Of a stretch of DNA of 64,000 nucleotides, positions 39,413-49,201 are shown one piece after another. A program made the translations under genes and the position numbers. This DNA is from CAVZOY01 sp963777095. GTDB taxonomy: Bacteria > Actinomycetota > Actinomycetes > Mycobacteriales > Geodermatophilaceae. Position 1 is the first letter of the stretch. Each line of letters starts with the position of its first letter. The stretch spans positions 372,001 to 436,000 of the forward strand of contig CAVZOY010000001.1 of assembly GCA_963777095.1 (NCBI GenBank), given 5' to 3'. A model generated the notes under the pieces. That model ran no database searches. It was not told the origin of the DNA and saw nothing but the letters and a program-made list of their open reading frames with translations.

Positions 39413-41192
39413 TGGCACGGTTCGGCAGGCACAGCGTCACGGCGACCCCGCCGGCCCCCGGCCCCGTACGTCCAGACCGGGCCCGTCGACGTCGCCGTGC
39501 ACGACGGCGGCAACCGCCTCGGTGAGCTGCTCGTCGAGTCCCGGCTCGTCGACCGCGGCGCGGTGCTGGCCGCGCTGGAGCAGAAGCGCAAGGGCGCGCA
39601 GCAGCGCCTCGGCCGGCTGCTGCTCGACAGCGGCGCGATCTCCGAGCGCGACCTGACCACGGTGCTGGCCCGGCAGAGCCGGCTCGACGTCATCGACCTG
39701 CGCGACGTCACGCCCGAGCCGGAGGCGCTGGCGCTGATCTCGGACACGGTCGCGCACCGGCTCAAGGCGCTGCCCGTCGTCGTTCGAGGGCAACAGCGTG
39801 GTCCTCGCGGTGGCCGACGGCACCGAGGAGACGACGACCCGCGTCCGCGAGGCGATCCCGCACCCCGTGCAGCTGCGCCTGGCCGCGCAGTCGGACCTCA
39901 TGCGGGCGATCGACACCGCCTACCGCGCGCTGATCGGCGTCGAGAGCCAGGTCAAGGTCTTCGAGGCCCGCGACACCATCCGGCGCGACGTCGTCCGCAA
40001 CGAGCCCGAGGTGGGCTCGGACGACGCCCCCGTCGTCCAGGTCGTGCAGAAGATCCTCACCCAGGCGCTGCGCGACCGCGCCTCCGACGTGCACATCGAG
40101 CCGCAGGACGAGCGGGTGCGGGTGCGCTACCGCATCGACGGCGCGCTGCACGACGTGCTCGAGCTGCCCGGTTCCATGGCGCCGGCTCTCGTCAGCCGCG
40201 TCAAGATCATGGCCGGCATGAACATCGTCGAGCGGCGGCGGCCGCAGGACGGCCAGATCACCACCCAGATCGAGGACCGGCCCGGTCGACATCCGCGTCT
40301 CCACCGTCGCCGTCGTCGGCGGCGAGAAGGTCGTCATGCGGATGCTGGACAAGAGCCGACCGCTGTTCGACCTGGGGCGGCTGGGCATGCCCGCCGCGAT
40401 GGTCGAGCGGTACAAGGCCCAGATCCACTCGCCGTACGGCATGGTCATCTGCGCGGGCCCGACCGGGAGCGGCAAGACCACGACGCTCTACGGCTCGCTG
40501 GGCGAGATCAACAGCCCGGACCGCAACATCATGACCATCGAGGACCCGGTCGAGTACACCTTCCCGTCGATCAACCAGATCCAGATCAACGAGCGGCCGG
40601 CCTCACCTTCGCCAGCGGGCTGCGGTCGATCCTCCGGCAGGACCCCGACGTCATCCTGGTCGGGGAGATCCGCGACGCCGACACCGCGCGCATCGCCGTC
40701 CAGTCGGCACTGACCGGTCACTTCGTGCTCTCGTCGGTGCACGCCACCGACACCGTCTCGGCGCTGCACCGCCTCATCGACATGGGCATCGAGACCTTCC
40801 TCGTCGCCTCGTCGGTGACCACGGTGATCTCGCAGCGGCTGGTGCGCCGGGTGTGCGGCTACTGCCGCGAGTCGTACGCGCCGTCGCCGGAGGAGCGCGC
40901 CTTCCTCGACTCGATCTCGCCGGGACACTTCGACGACGTGTTCTACCGCGGCGCGGGGTGCAACTTCTGCGCGCACACCGGCTACCTGGAGCGGGTCGGC
41001 GTCTACGAGATGATGCCGGTCACCGAGCGCATCCGGGAGCTGGTGCTCGACCGCGCCGCGCACGACGAGCTGCGCAAGGTCGCCCGCTCCGAAGGCATGC
41101 AGACCCTCCTCGAGGAGGCCGCGCGCCTGGTGCGAAACGGCACCACGACCGTGGCCGAGGTCATGCGCTCGGTCTACGTGACGGGAGTCTGA
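39412..41192 (+). CDS. pilB: Pilus assembly ATPase PilB (GspE/T2SSE type), frame interrupted
   Basis: The extension motor of about 592 residues. The N-terminal T2SSE_N domain includes GGNRLGELLVESRLVDRGAV and RDLTTVLARQSRLDVIDLRD. The motor has Walker A AGPTGSGKTTTLYGSLGE, MTIEDPVEYTFPSINQIQIN, Walker B RQDPDVILVGEIRDADT and SSVHATDTVSALHRLIDMG. The tetracysteine zinc site CGYCRE and CNFCAHTGY, found in PilB/GspE but not PilT, is present. Extra bases at 39466, 39782 and 40284 and one missing base near 40595 break the frame; correcting them gives a single uninterrupted protein. Confidence 0.9.
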
Positions 41193-41194
41193 CG

Positions 41195-42402
41195 ATGCCC
41201 ACGTTCACCTACACGGCCACCCGCCCGAGCGGCGAGATGGCGCGCGGCAACCACCGGGCGGCCAGCCGGGAGGCAGCGGAGCTCGCTCTCTACGAGCAGG
41301 AGCTGCGCAACATCCGGGTGGTCGAGAAGAAGAGCGTCCTCAAGGCGGAGATCACCCCGACCCGGGTCAAGCGCGTCGAGGTCATGCACCTCTCCCGCCA
41401 GCTCGGCGCGTTCATCGCCGCCGGCCTGCCGCTGGTCGACGCGGTCCGGCTGATCGGCGGGGAGGCGTCCAACACCACCATCCGCAAGCTCATGACCGAG
41501 ACCGAGGTGGGTCTGCGCGGCGGCGACACGCTGTCCGACTGCTTCGACCGGTACCCGCGGGTCTTCCCGGAGTTCTACCGCGGCATCCTGCGCTCGGCGG
41601 AGCTGACCGGCCGGCTGGACACGCGTGCTCGCCCAGCTGGCCTCGTACCTGGAGCGCGACCTCGTCGTCCGCCGCAAGGTCAAGTCGGCCACCGATCTAT
41701 CCGGCCGTCATCGCCGTCATGTCGGTCGTCGTCGTGGTGGTGCTCGCCGTCTTCGTCATGCCGCGGTTCGAGGTGTTCTTCGCCTCCCTGGACGCCGAGC
41801 TCCCGCTCCCCACCCGGATGCTGCTGGCGGTCACCGACTTCGTCGGCGACTACTGGTGGGCGCTCGCGGGTGGCCTCGCGGCGCTCCTCTTCCTGTTGTT
41901 CGCCGGCACGCGCGCCGAGCAGGGGAAGTACCTCTGGCACAAGCTCCTGCTCAAGGTCCCGGTCCTCGGCGAGACGCTCCGGTTCGTCCTGGTCGAGCGG
42001 TTCGCCCGCATCCTGGCCGCGATGGTCGGCGCCGGCGTCAGCCTGCCCGAGGCGCTGCGGGTGGCCACCGAGTCGCTGCGCAACCGGGTCTTCATGCGGG
42101 CGCTCTCCGGCGTGGGCGAGTCGATGTTCCGCGGCGAGGGTCTGGCACAGCCGCTGACCGCGACCGGGCTGTTCCCGACGACGGCGACCCAGATGATCCG
42201 GGTCGGCGAGGAGACCGGCACGCTGGACAACCAGCTCGAGGTGACCGCCGCCTACTACGAGGGCGAGCTGACCTACAAGATCGACAAGCTCACCGCGCTG
42301 TTCGAGCCGCTCGTCATCATCGTCATGGGCGTCGTGGTCGGTTTCGTCGCCGTCGCCCTGGTCTCGGCCATGTACGGCGTGTTCAACCAGGTCGAGGTCT
42401 GA
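41195..42402 (+). CDS. pilC: Pilus inner-membrane platform protein PilC, frame interrupted
   Basis: The GspF/PilC platform protein of about 401 residues. MPTFTYTATRPSGEMARGNH is the usual start, and two T2SSF domains follow: HLSRQLGAFIAAGLPLVDAV with LRSAELTGRLDT, and VERFARILAAMVGAGVSLPE with IRVGEETGTLDNQLEV. Three membrane helices are visible (VIAVMSVVVVVVLAVFV, LAGGLAALLFLLFAG, LVIIVMGVVVGFVAVALV). Extra bases at 41624 (ACG+C) and 41694 (ACC+G) break the frame between the domains. It begins three bases after pilB ends. Confidence 0.9.
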
Positions 42403-42403
42403 G

Positions 42404-42817
42404 ATGCCCCGACGTCTCTCGGACGACCGCGGCGCGAGCCTCGTCGAGGTGCTCGTGGCGGTCGTCGTCCTCGGTACCGCGGCGAGCGGCTGCCATCGGC
42501 GGGCTGTACACGTCCATCCGAGTCTCGGACGTCCACCGCGACCAGAGCACGGCGGCGGCCGTGGCCCGCGACTACAGCCGAGCGGATCGCCGGAGCACCC
42601 GACCTGAACTGCGCATCGGCAGCCGGCACGTACGCCGGCCTCGCGGGCCAGGTCGACATCCCCGCCGGCTTCACGCCGACCGTCGACCCGATCGAGTCCT
42701 GGACCGGCTCGGCGTGGGGCGCGTGCGTGACGGGCGAGCTGCAGCGGGTCACCGTCGTGGTGTCCAGCGGCGACGGCGTGCAGCGAACGCTCCGTCATCG
42801 TGGTGCGTGCGCCGTGA
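42404..42817 (+). CDS. Minor prepilin (first), frame interrupted
   Basis: A prepilin-like protein of about 136 residues starting at ATG 42404, two bases after the pilC stop. The leader MPRRLSDDRG is followed by ASLVEVLVAVVVLGTAAS, which has the type IV prepilin pattern with Glu at +5, although Ala replaces Phe at +1. The soluble part includes GLAGQVDIPAGFTPTV and ends VTVVVSSGDG then VIVVRAP. Three extra bases (42488, 42579, 42793) break the frame. The stop overlaps the next GTG start. Probably a minor pilin that primes assembly, like PilV/FimT-type proteins. Confidence 0.78.
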
Positions 42818-43475
42818 ACGGCTTGATGTCGCGGCTGCGCAGGATCGCGGACGACGACAGCGGCTTCACGCTGATCGAGCTGATCATCACGATCCTCATG
42901 CTGGGCATCGTGGTCGCTCCGCTGACCGCGATCGTGGTGCTCCAGCTGAAGAACACGGACACCACGACGGCCCGCATGAGCGAGTCGCACGACGCCCAGC
43001 TGGCGAACTCCTACTTCGCCCAGGACGTGCAGGCCGTCGGCGTGCGCAGCACCTACACCAGCACGGCCGAGCCCGACCTCGATCCAGTCGATCGAGACGA
43101 ACGCGCCGGCGACCGGCGGCAGCTATGCCTGCGGCCCTGCGGGAACGCCGAACGCCGTCGTCCGCTTGGCCTGGGACGACTACGAGGGCGCGGCGGTGAA
43201 CACCCGCATGCAGAAGCGGGTCGTCCTACGTCGTCCAGGGCAGCGAGCTGCACCGGCATCGAGTGCGACGGGTCGGGCGCCGTGGTGGCCGAACCTGACC
43301 ATCGCCCACGACCTCGTCGCTCCCTTCGCCGTCGTCTGCCCTGCTCGAGCCGACGAGCTGCACCGGTACGCCCCTGCCCGAGACCGTCTCTCTCGAGCTC
43401 ACCATCCGGGATCCGGACAGCGGCAGCGACACCCCCTACGAGGTCACCCTGACCGGACAACGGAGGCAGACGTGA
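42814..43475 (+). CDS. Minor prepilin (second, PilW-like), frame interrupted
   Basis: A prepilin of about 218 residues. A leader MNGLMSRLRRIADDDSG precedes the assembly segment FTLIELIITILMLGIVVAPL. The pilin body contains LANSYFAQDVQAVGVRSTY, AVVRLAWDDYEGAAVNTRMQ and NLTIAHDLVAPFAVVC, then LELTIRDPDSGSDTPYEV, a strand pattern seen in PilW/GspJ-like minor pilins. Five extra bases (43081, 43223, 43248, 43282, 43340) fragment the frame. The GTG start overlaps the previous stop, and its own stop overlaps the next GTG, so the set is translationally coupled. Confidence 0.72.
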
Positions 43476-45553
43476 CGCCGCATCCGGCGCCGGCGCAGCG
43501 CCCTGGACGACGACTCCGGCAGCGTCCTGGTCATCGCCCTCGTCATCGTCACCGTCGTGGCACTCGTGATCGCCGCCCTGCTCTCCTACGCCGACGCCAA
43601 CGTGAGGGCGACCGTCGCCCTGCGGGCACAGGCCGCCGAGGCAGCGACCGCCGAGGGCGCCGCTCAGGCGGCGCTCGACGTGCTCAAGAACAACGAATAC
43701 AACAACGACCTGGGCAGCAGCACCTACCCCAAGTGCTTCGGTGCCGGCGCGGGCGACGACGTGCTGGCGCTGCCGAACCTGATCCCCGGCAGCAACGGGA
43801 GCGGCAGCCAACTCGGCGGCCGTCCGATGCAGCGCCCGACCCGTCCACCGGCGCGTCGGGCAACACGCGTGCCGATCACGGCCGCGAACAAGCCCGGCAA
43901 CGCGATCCTGACGCTGAGCACGAACGCGGGCGAGAACGGCCTGGAGGTCAAGGCGCTCAACACGTCGCTGCCGTTCAACGTGCACGGCGGGATCATCAGC
44001 AACTCGAACATCGCCGTCACCGACGGCACGCTGAAGTCGACCGTCGACGTCCTGGCGAAGACGGGCTGCACCGGCACGATCATCAGCACGCCGCGCCGCG
44101 TTCTGCACCGCACCCTCGGTGCCGGGCGATCCGAACTACGCGGCCGAGACCACCACGGTGCCGACCTACCGGGCGGTGCCGGCGAACGTCGCCGCCAACT
44201 GCCCTGGGAAGGTCATGGCCTTCGAGCCCGGCTTCTACGACGACGCCGCGGCGCTGTCGAACCTCATGGACGGCAACGGCGCCTGCAAGGACAGCGTCTG
44301 GTGGTTCAAGCCGGGCAACTACTACTTCGACTTCCAGAACACCGGCAGCCACCAGTGGGCGCTGAAGAACGGGCAGCTGATCGCCGGCACCCCGGTCGAC
44401 AGCGCCGGCAACCCGATCGCGGCTCCGTCGAACCCGGTCAGCGTTCCGGGCTCGTGCGACAACCCGATCCACTCGGTCACGGCGGTCGGTGTCCAGTTCA
44501 TCTTCGGCGGCGACAGCCAGTTCCAGGTCGTGGGCACCGCCGACGCCGAGATCTGCGGCACCTACAACACCGACCGGCCACCGCTCGCCGTCTACGGGAT
44601 GAAGAGCGGCTCCGGCGGCTCAACGACGGCCAACAACGGGGCCCCCGGCACCGTCAACGGTGCCGGCTTCGTCCCGGCCGTGACCACTGACACGCTGGCC
44701 GCCTCTGTGGCAGCCGCGAGCGACGGGAAGGCCGCGAGCCTCACCGCCACGACCGCAGGCACGGCGACCCTCGCCGCTGACCGACTTCGCGCCGCCCGTC
44801 TCCATCCCGGCCGGATCGACCCTCACGTCGGCTCGGTTGCGGTTCGTCTACGGCGCCTCGAGCCGCGGTCAGCTCCCGGCAAGTGGTGGTCACGCCGACG
44901 CCGGGCACCGCGGTCACCAAGTCGATCAACCGCCAGGCCAAGACCGCCGGGGAAACCGTGACCGTCGACCTGACCACCGACCTGGCGGCCTCGGTGAAGG
45001 CCAACGGACTCACGGGCCTGCACGGCGCGTACTCGTCGAGTCCGGACGGGAGCCGCGACCGAGGTGATCGACGCCGTCCTGCTCGATCTGACCTGGACAG
45101 CACCGGCGCTGCGCGCCCAGAGCGGCTGCATCACGCAGGTCTACTCCGGCGGGTCCGGCTGCGCCGTCATCTCGACGACGGAGTCGTACAGCGGCCACTT
45201 CTACATCCAGGGCACCACCTACGTGCCGCTGGCGCCGATCGACATCAGCCTGAGCAACATCACCGCCCAGGTGCTGCGCTTCGGCGTCATCTCCCGGGTC
45301 CTGCGGGTGAAGGAGACCGGCGCGGTCAGCTACACGGGCCCGGTCATCGAGATCCCGGACGACTCGCCCGGCTACGGACCCGGCGGCACCGTCGTGCTGC
45401 TGGAGTCGTACGTCTGCGAGGCGTCACCGACCTGCACCCCGGCGACCGGCACATTGGGTCTGCGGGCGCGGGTTTACATCAAGGACGCCGGCACGATCGG
45501 CCCCACCGATCGGACGGGACCTCGTCGTCCAGAGCTGGGCCACCCAGCGCTGA
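43472..45553 (+). CDS. Large PilX-like pilus protein, frame interrupted
   Basis: A protein of about 690 residues ending the pilus operon. After a basic start (RIRRRRSALDDDSGS) comes one hydrophobic helix, VLVIALVIVTVVALVIAALL, without the prepilin Glu, as in PilX N-terminal-type proteins. The large extracytoplasmic part is rich in Thr, Gly and strands, with STPR and FCTAPSVPGDPNYAAE, NYYFDFQNTGSHQWALKN, FIFGGDSQFQVVGTADAEIC and YIQGTTYVPLAPIDISLS. Many cysteines suggest disulfides. It may be a tip or adhesin-like component. Nine extra bases (43478, 43809, 43837, 43868, 44100, 44776, 44882, 45054, 45517) fragment it; the corrected stop is TGA 45551. Confidence 0.68.
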
Positions 45554-45575
45554 GCGGGTAGGGCGGCGGGCCGAC

Positions 45576-45839
45576 TCAGACCTCCCCGTCGTCCTCCCCC
45601 ACCGGCACGTCGGTCTCCTGGTCGAGCACGTCGGCGTCGTCGGCCTCGCGGTCGCCGACCCGGTGCTGGGTGCCGCCGTCGCCTCGCGGCCGGGCGACGA
45701 GCTGCTGGTCGAGGGCGTCGGCCTCGGGAACGTCGGCGGGCGGCGCCGTCGCGTCCCCTGCGGACGACACCTCGGGCGGGTCGACCAGCGCCTCCTGCTC
45801 GGCGCGGTCGGCCTCGGGCACGGTGCCGGGCTCGGTCAC
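45576..45839 (-). CDS. Small acidic hypothetical protein
   Basis: An 87-residue, strongly acidic protein rich in Asp, Glu and Pro, beginning VTEPGTVPEADRAEQEALVD and ending VLDQETDVPVGEDDGEV. GAGGAGGA lies about five bases upstream of the GTG start, a good ribosome-binding site that supports translation. It looks intrinsically disordered. The LDQ motif and acidic spacing recall actinobacterial DUF5709-type proteins, but I do not claim membership. It converges with the pilus operon 22 bp after its end. Confidence 0.6.
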   Translation of the reverse strand: MTEPGTVPEADRAEQEALVDPPEVSSAGDATAPPADVPEADALDQQLVARPRGDGGTQHRVGDREADDADVLDQETDVPVGEDDGEV

Positions 45840-45979
45840 GTCGTCCTCCTCGGATGGTGCGGTCGGGGTCGGCCCCATCCTCACCCTCGTGGTCGGCGGG
45901 GGCAGACCGGGGTCCTCCGATCGTGCGGCAGGCGACGGACGGGTGACCGGACGGCGGTCGGCATGCACAATCGCTCGGC

Positions 45980-46183
45980 ATGGACGCCGGTGCGGATTTC
46001 GAGTTCGCGCCGCTGCGGATCCCGCCGGGCACGTCCCGGTCCGCAGCGGCGACCATGTTGAGCCTGCAGGCTGATACCGGCGGCTGGGAGCTCGCCCGCC
46101 TGCAACTGCACGCCGACGGCACGCGCAAGGTGATCCTGCGCCGCCGCTCCCGCCTGTCCTACCTGCCGGGCCCGGTGACCTGA
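45980..46183 (+). CDS. DUF5703 family small protein
   Basis: A 67-residue protein resembling the actinobacterial DUF5703 family: FEFAPLRIPPGTSRSAAATM, then GGWELARLQLHADGTRKVIL and a basic RRRSRLSYL end. The pattern is a small beta-rich domain with a helix. No function is known for the family. It stands alone on the plus strand between two minus-strand genes and converges with the pentapeptide-repeat gene seven bases after its stop. Confidence 0.7.
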   Translation: MDAGADFEFAPLRIPPGTSRSAAATMLSLQADTGGWELARLQLHADGTRKVILRRRSRLSYLPGPVT

Positions 46184-46189
46184 CCCCGC

Positions 46190-46990
46190 TCAGCCCCAGT
46201 GGCCGGGGCGGCGCAGGACGGCGGGGATCGCCGTCGCCGCATCGCCCCGCGCCGCACTGACCTGCGGCTGGGTCAGGAACAGGCACGCCGACAGGTCCGT
46301 GCCGCGGACGTCGGCCGCGCGCAGGTCGGCGCCCAGCAGGTCGGCTCGGCGCAGGTCCGCACCGCGCAGGTCGGCCCCGATGAGCAGCGCACCGCGCAGG
46401 CTCGCGCCGCGCAGGTCGGCGCCGCGCAGGTCCCGCCCGACGAGATCGGCGCCCCGGCGGTCGGCGCCGCCCCGGCCGCGCACCCGCTCGCTCACCCGCT
46501 GCAGCAGGTCGCCGACCAGCCGCCGGTGAGCGGCGACGTCGAGAGCCAGCAGCCGATCCGCCGTCGCCGCGGCGAGCTCCTCGGTGCGGCTACGGAGCGC
46601 GCGGACGTCGTCGTGCAGCGCCACCGCCTCGGGCAGAGACAGCGCCTCGGCGAGGTACCAGAGCATCTCGTGCAGCTGGCGGACGACGGGCAGCACGGCG
46701 AACTGGGCCGCGGCGAGCTCCGGCGCCTCGCGCCAGCTGCGCCCGCCGAAGGTCTGCTGGGTGATCCGCTGGCCGGCGCCGAAGCAGTCGAAGACGGTGC
46801 AGCCGGGCATCCCCGCCGTCCGCAGCCGGTCGTGGATGCCGCAGCGGAAGTCGTCCTGCAGGTGCCGGCACGGCGTGGCCGCCGGCTTGTCGAAGGCGAA
46901 GTCGGCCGACGCGGCGAACGGCGGCGCGACGCAGCACAGCCCGGCGCAGCGCGAGCAGTCCGCCCGCAGCACCGCGCGGTCGTCGATCAA
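46190..46990 (-). CDS. Cys-cluster plus pentapeptide-repeat protein
   Basis: A 266-residue two-part protein. The N-terminal 100 residues hold a cysteine-rich motif (DCSRCAGLCC, then TPCRHLQDDFRCGIH and GCTVFDCFGAG), eight cysteines that resemble YkgJ/Fli-type metal or Fe-S clusters. A helical middle follows. Residues about 180-250 are A(D/N)LRG-like pentapeptide repeats such as DLRGADLRGASLRGALLIGA, which form a right-handed beta-helix. The start is TTG 46990, overlapping the oxidoreductase stop (TTGA). The family occurs in actinobacteria without known function. Confidence 0.75.
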   Translation of the reverse strand: MIDDRAVLRADCSRCAGLCCVAPPFAASADFAFDKPAATPCRHLQDDFRCGIHDRLRTAGMPGCTVFDCFGAGQRITQQTFGGRSWREAPELAAAQFAVLPVVRQLHEMLWYLAEALSLPEAVALHDDVRALRSRTEELAAATADRLLALDVAAHRRLVGDLLQRVSERVRGRGGADRRGADLVGRDLRGADLRGASLRGALLIGADLRGADLRRADLLGADLRAADVRGTDLSACLFLTQPQVSAARGDAATAIPAVLRRPGHWG

Positions 46991-47940
46991 GGCGTCAGGA
47001 CGACCTTGCCGACCGTGCGCCGGCTCGCCAGCGCACCGAGCGCCTCCGGCGCGTCCTCGAGCGGCAGCACCTGGCTGACCAGCGGGTCGATCCGGCCGTC
47101 CTCGTACAGGCGGGTCAGCTCCTCGTGCACGCTGCCGAACACCGACGGGTCGTGCTGCCGGTACAGGCCCCAGTGCAGGCCGACGACGCTGTAGTTCTTG
47201 ACCAGCACGTGGTTGGCCGGCACCTCGGGGATGCGTCCGCTGGTGAAGCCGACGACGACCAGGCGCCCCTCGAAGGCGATGCACTTGCGCGACCGGTCGA
47301 AGACGTCGCCGCCGACCGGGTCGTAGACGACGTCGGCACCGTGCCCGCCGGTGACCTCCTTGACCACCGGCACGAAGTCCTCGGCGGTGTAGTCGACGAC
47401 GTGGTCGGCGCCGAGGTCGCGGCAGACCTGCACCTTCTCCGGCCCGCCGGCGGTGGCGATCACCCGCGCCCCGGCCGCCTTGCCCAGCTGGATCGCCGCG
47501 CTGCCGACGCCCCCGGCGCCGGCGTGCACGAGCAGCCACTCCCCCGGCTGGAGGTGCGCGCGACGGTGCAGGCCGACGTGGCTGGTCTGGTAGGTGATGT
47601 AGAGGGCTGCCGCCTTCTCGTCGCTCATGCCCTCGGGCACGGGCCACGCACGGTCGGCGTCCATGAGCACGTACTCGGCGAAGGCACCGTTGCCCTCGGA
47701 CGGCGTCCCGAGCACCCGCTGCCCGGTGCCCTCCACCTCTCCGCACAGCTCGATGCCGGGGACGTAGGGCAGCGGCGGGCGCGCCTGGTACAGCCCGGCG
47801 GCCATGAGCACGTCCGGGAAGTTGAGCGCGGCCGCCCGCACCTTCACCAGCAGCTGGCCGTCCGCTGGTGTCGGCGTCGGCACCTCGTCGAGGGTCATCG
47901 CCGAGGGATCGCCGAGCTCGTGCACCCGCCATGCGCGCAT
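46987..47940 (-). CDS. NADPH:quinone oxidoreductase-like medium-chain dehydrogenase
   Basis: A 317-residue MDR-superfamily oxidoreductase of the quinone oxidoreductase type, without catalytic zinc ligands. It has the N-terminal GroES-like part (AALNFPDVLMAAGLYQARPP, YVPGIELCGEVEGTG), the nucleotide-binding fold GEWLLVHAGAGGVGSAAIQL and the later HVVDYTAEDFVPVVKEVTGG. YDPVGGDVFDRSRKCI is also typical. It reduces quinones or alkenals with NADPH in characterised relatives. Its stop overlaps the pentapeptide-repeat gene start. Confidence 0.88.
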   Translation of the reverse strand: MRAWRVHELGDPSAMTLDEVPTPTPADGQLLVKVRAAALNFPDVLMAAGLYQARPPLPYVPGIELCGEVEGTGQRVLGTPSEGNGAFAEYVLMDADRAWPVPEGMSDEKAAALYITYQTSHVGLHRRAHLQPGEWLLVHAGAGGVGSAAIQLGKAAGARVIATAGGPEKVQVCRDLGADHVVDYTAEDFVPVVKEVTGGHGADVVYDPVGGDVFDRSRKCIAFEGRLVVVGFTSGRIPEVPANHVLVKNYSVVGLHWGLYRQHDPSVFGSVHEELTRLYEDGRIDPLVSQVLPLEDAPEALGALASRRTVGKVVLTP

Positions 47941-47960
47941 GGGGCGACCCTAGGAGCCGG

Positions 47961-49193
47961 TCAGGCTTCCTCGAGCACCCGGTCGCCGTGGCGGTAGCCG
48001 ACCGTCTCGTAGCCGACCACGCTGACCCACGGCGTCAGCGCGAGAACCAGGAGGCACCAGACCAGCGGCACGCCGGCGAGCGCCAGGACGACGGAGACCG
48101 CGATGACCAGCGCCGACCCGGCGATCAGCAGCAGGTGGAGCGGATCGGCCGTACGGGTGAGCTGGAAGGACAGCGCGTAGATCGACAGCACGTACACGGA
48201 GACGGGAACCGCCACGGTGAGCACCGTGCCCGGAACATCGAGGACGCTGTGGCGCTCGACGTAGTAGGCGGCGGCGTGCAGCCCTGCACCGACGGCCACG
48301 AGCGCCCCGAACAGGACGATGTGGCCGTAGCCCCAGGGGAAACTGCGGCTGCGGAACCGGGCGAGGAGGTCGCCGCACGGCAGCACGAAGTAGATCCACC
48401 ACATACCGAAGGTCAGCGCCGTCCCGGCCAGACCCAGCAGGGCGACGTCGGGCGACCAGCCGGGTCCCTCGATGATCGCCGCGAGGGCGACGGTGGTTCC
48501 GAGCAGCCCCTCGCCGAGGGCGATGATCACGAGTAGTCCATGCCGCTCGGCGATGTGGTGCGCGTGCCAGGGCGTGCCGCCCTTGCGCAGCTCGGCGTCG
48601 AGCGGGCCGGCGAGCTCGACGAGGATCAACAGCCCCGCCCACACGAACGTGACGCCGACCGACGTCTGCGCGAAGAGCAGGGCGATCCAGCCCGCCTGGG
48701 CGACGAGGATCGTCGTGGCGTAGGTGAGGCACGCCCGGCGCCGGTCCGGGTCCTGGCGGGCGGCCCGCAGCCACTGGAACACCATGGCGACGCGCATGAC
48801 GACGTAGCCGGCGACCATCACGGAGTTGTCGACCGTCTCGCCTTCGTCGACCGACGCGAACATCACCGGCAGGCCCAGCGCGAAGATCAGCACGCCGAGC
48901 ATCTGCACCATCGTCGTCAGGCGGAAGATCCAGTCGTCGGTGTCGTAGGCCGAGGCGAACCAGGAGAAGTTGATCCACGCCCACGCGATGCCGAACGCGG
49001 CGAAGGAGAACCCGATCAGACCGGTGGCCAGGTGCCCCTCGACGAGGTAGTGCGCCAGCTCATTGGCCGCCGTCCCGAACGCGACCACGAAGGTCAGGTC
49101 GAAGAGCAGTTCGAGCGGCGTCGCGGCGCGGTGCGGCTCGTGCGGGTCGCGCCCGCCCATGCGGGCCCGGCGATGGACGGGGAACACGGCCAT
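47961..49193 (-). CDS. Low temperature requirement protein A (LtrA) family membrane protein
   Basis: A 410-residue polytopic membrane protein matching LtrA. The signature start TPLELLFDLTFVVAFGTAAN is followed by some ten to twelve hydrophobic helices, with WAWINFSWFASAYDTDDW and ERHGLLVIIALGEGLLGTTV, both typical of the family. LtrA was named from Listeria growth at low temperature, but the molecular role is unknown. It sits in a run of minus-strand genes nine bases after the SRPBCC gene's stop. Confidence 0.9.
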   Translation of the reverse strand: MAVFPVHRRARMGGRDPHEPHRAATPLELLFDLTFVVAFGTAANELAHYLVEGHLATGLIGFSFAAFGIAWAWINFSWFASAYDTDDWIFRLTTMVQMLGVLIFALGLPVMFASVDEGETVDNSVMVAGYVVMRVAMVFQWLRAARQDPDRRRACLTYATTILVAQAGWIALLFAQTSVGVTFVWAGLLILVELAGPLDAELRKGGTPWHAHHIAERHGLLVIIALGEGLLGTTVALAAIIEGPGWSPDVALLGLAGTALTFGMWWIYFVLPCGDLLARFRSRSFPWGYGHIVLFGALVAVGAGLHAAAYYVERHSVLDVPGTVLTVAVPVSVYVLSIYALSFQLTRTADPLHLLLIAGSALVIAVSVVLALAGVPLVWCLLVLALTPWVSVVGYETVGYRHGDRVLEEA

Positions 49194-49201
49194 GGCGGAG
49201 T

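Noticed and set aside
35478..45553. Programmed +1 frameshifting as the explanation for the broken pilus genes
   Set aside because: More than two dozen sites without a shared slippery sequence or downstream structure, including sites a few codons apart, cannot be programmed events. Error or decay is far simpler.
46199..47194. A plus-strand repeat protein with many GCAGGTCGGCGCC-like units
   Set aside because: These repeats are the antisense of the pentapeptide repeats of the minus-strand gene, so they are a by-product, not a separate gene.
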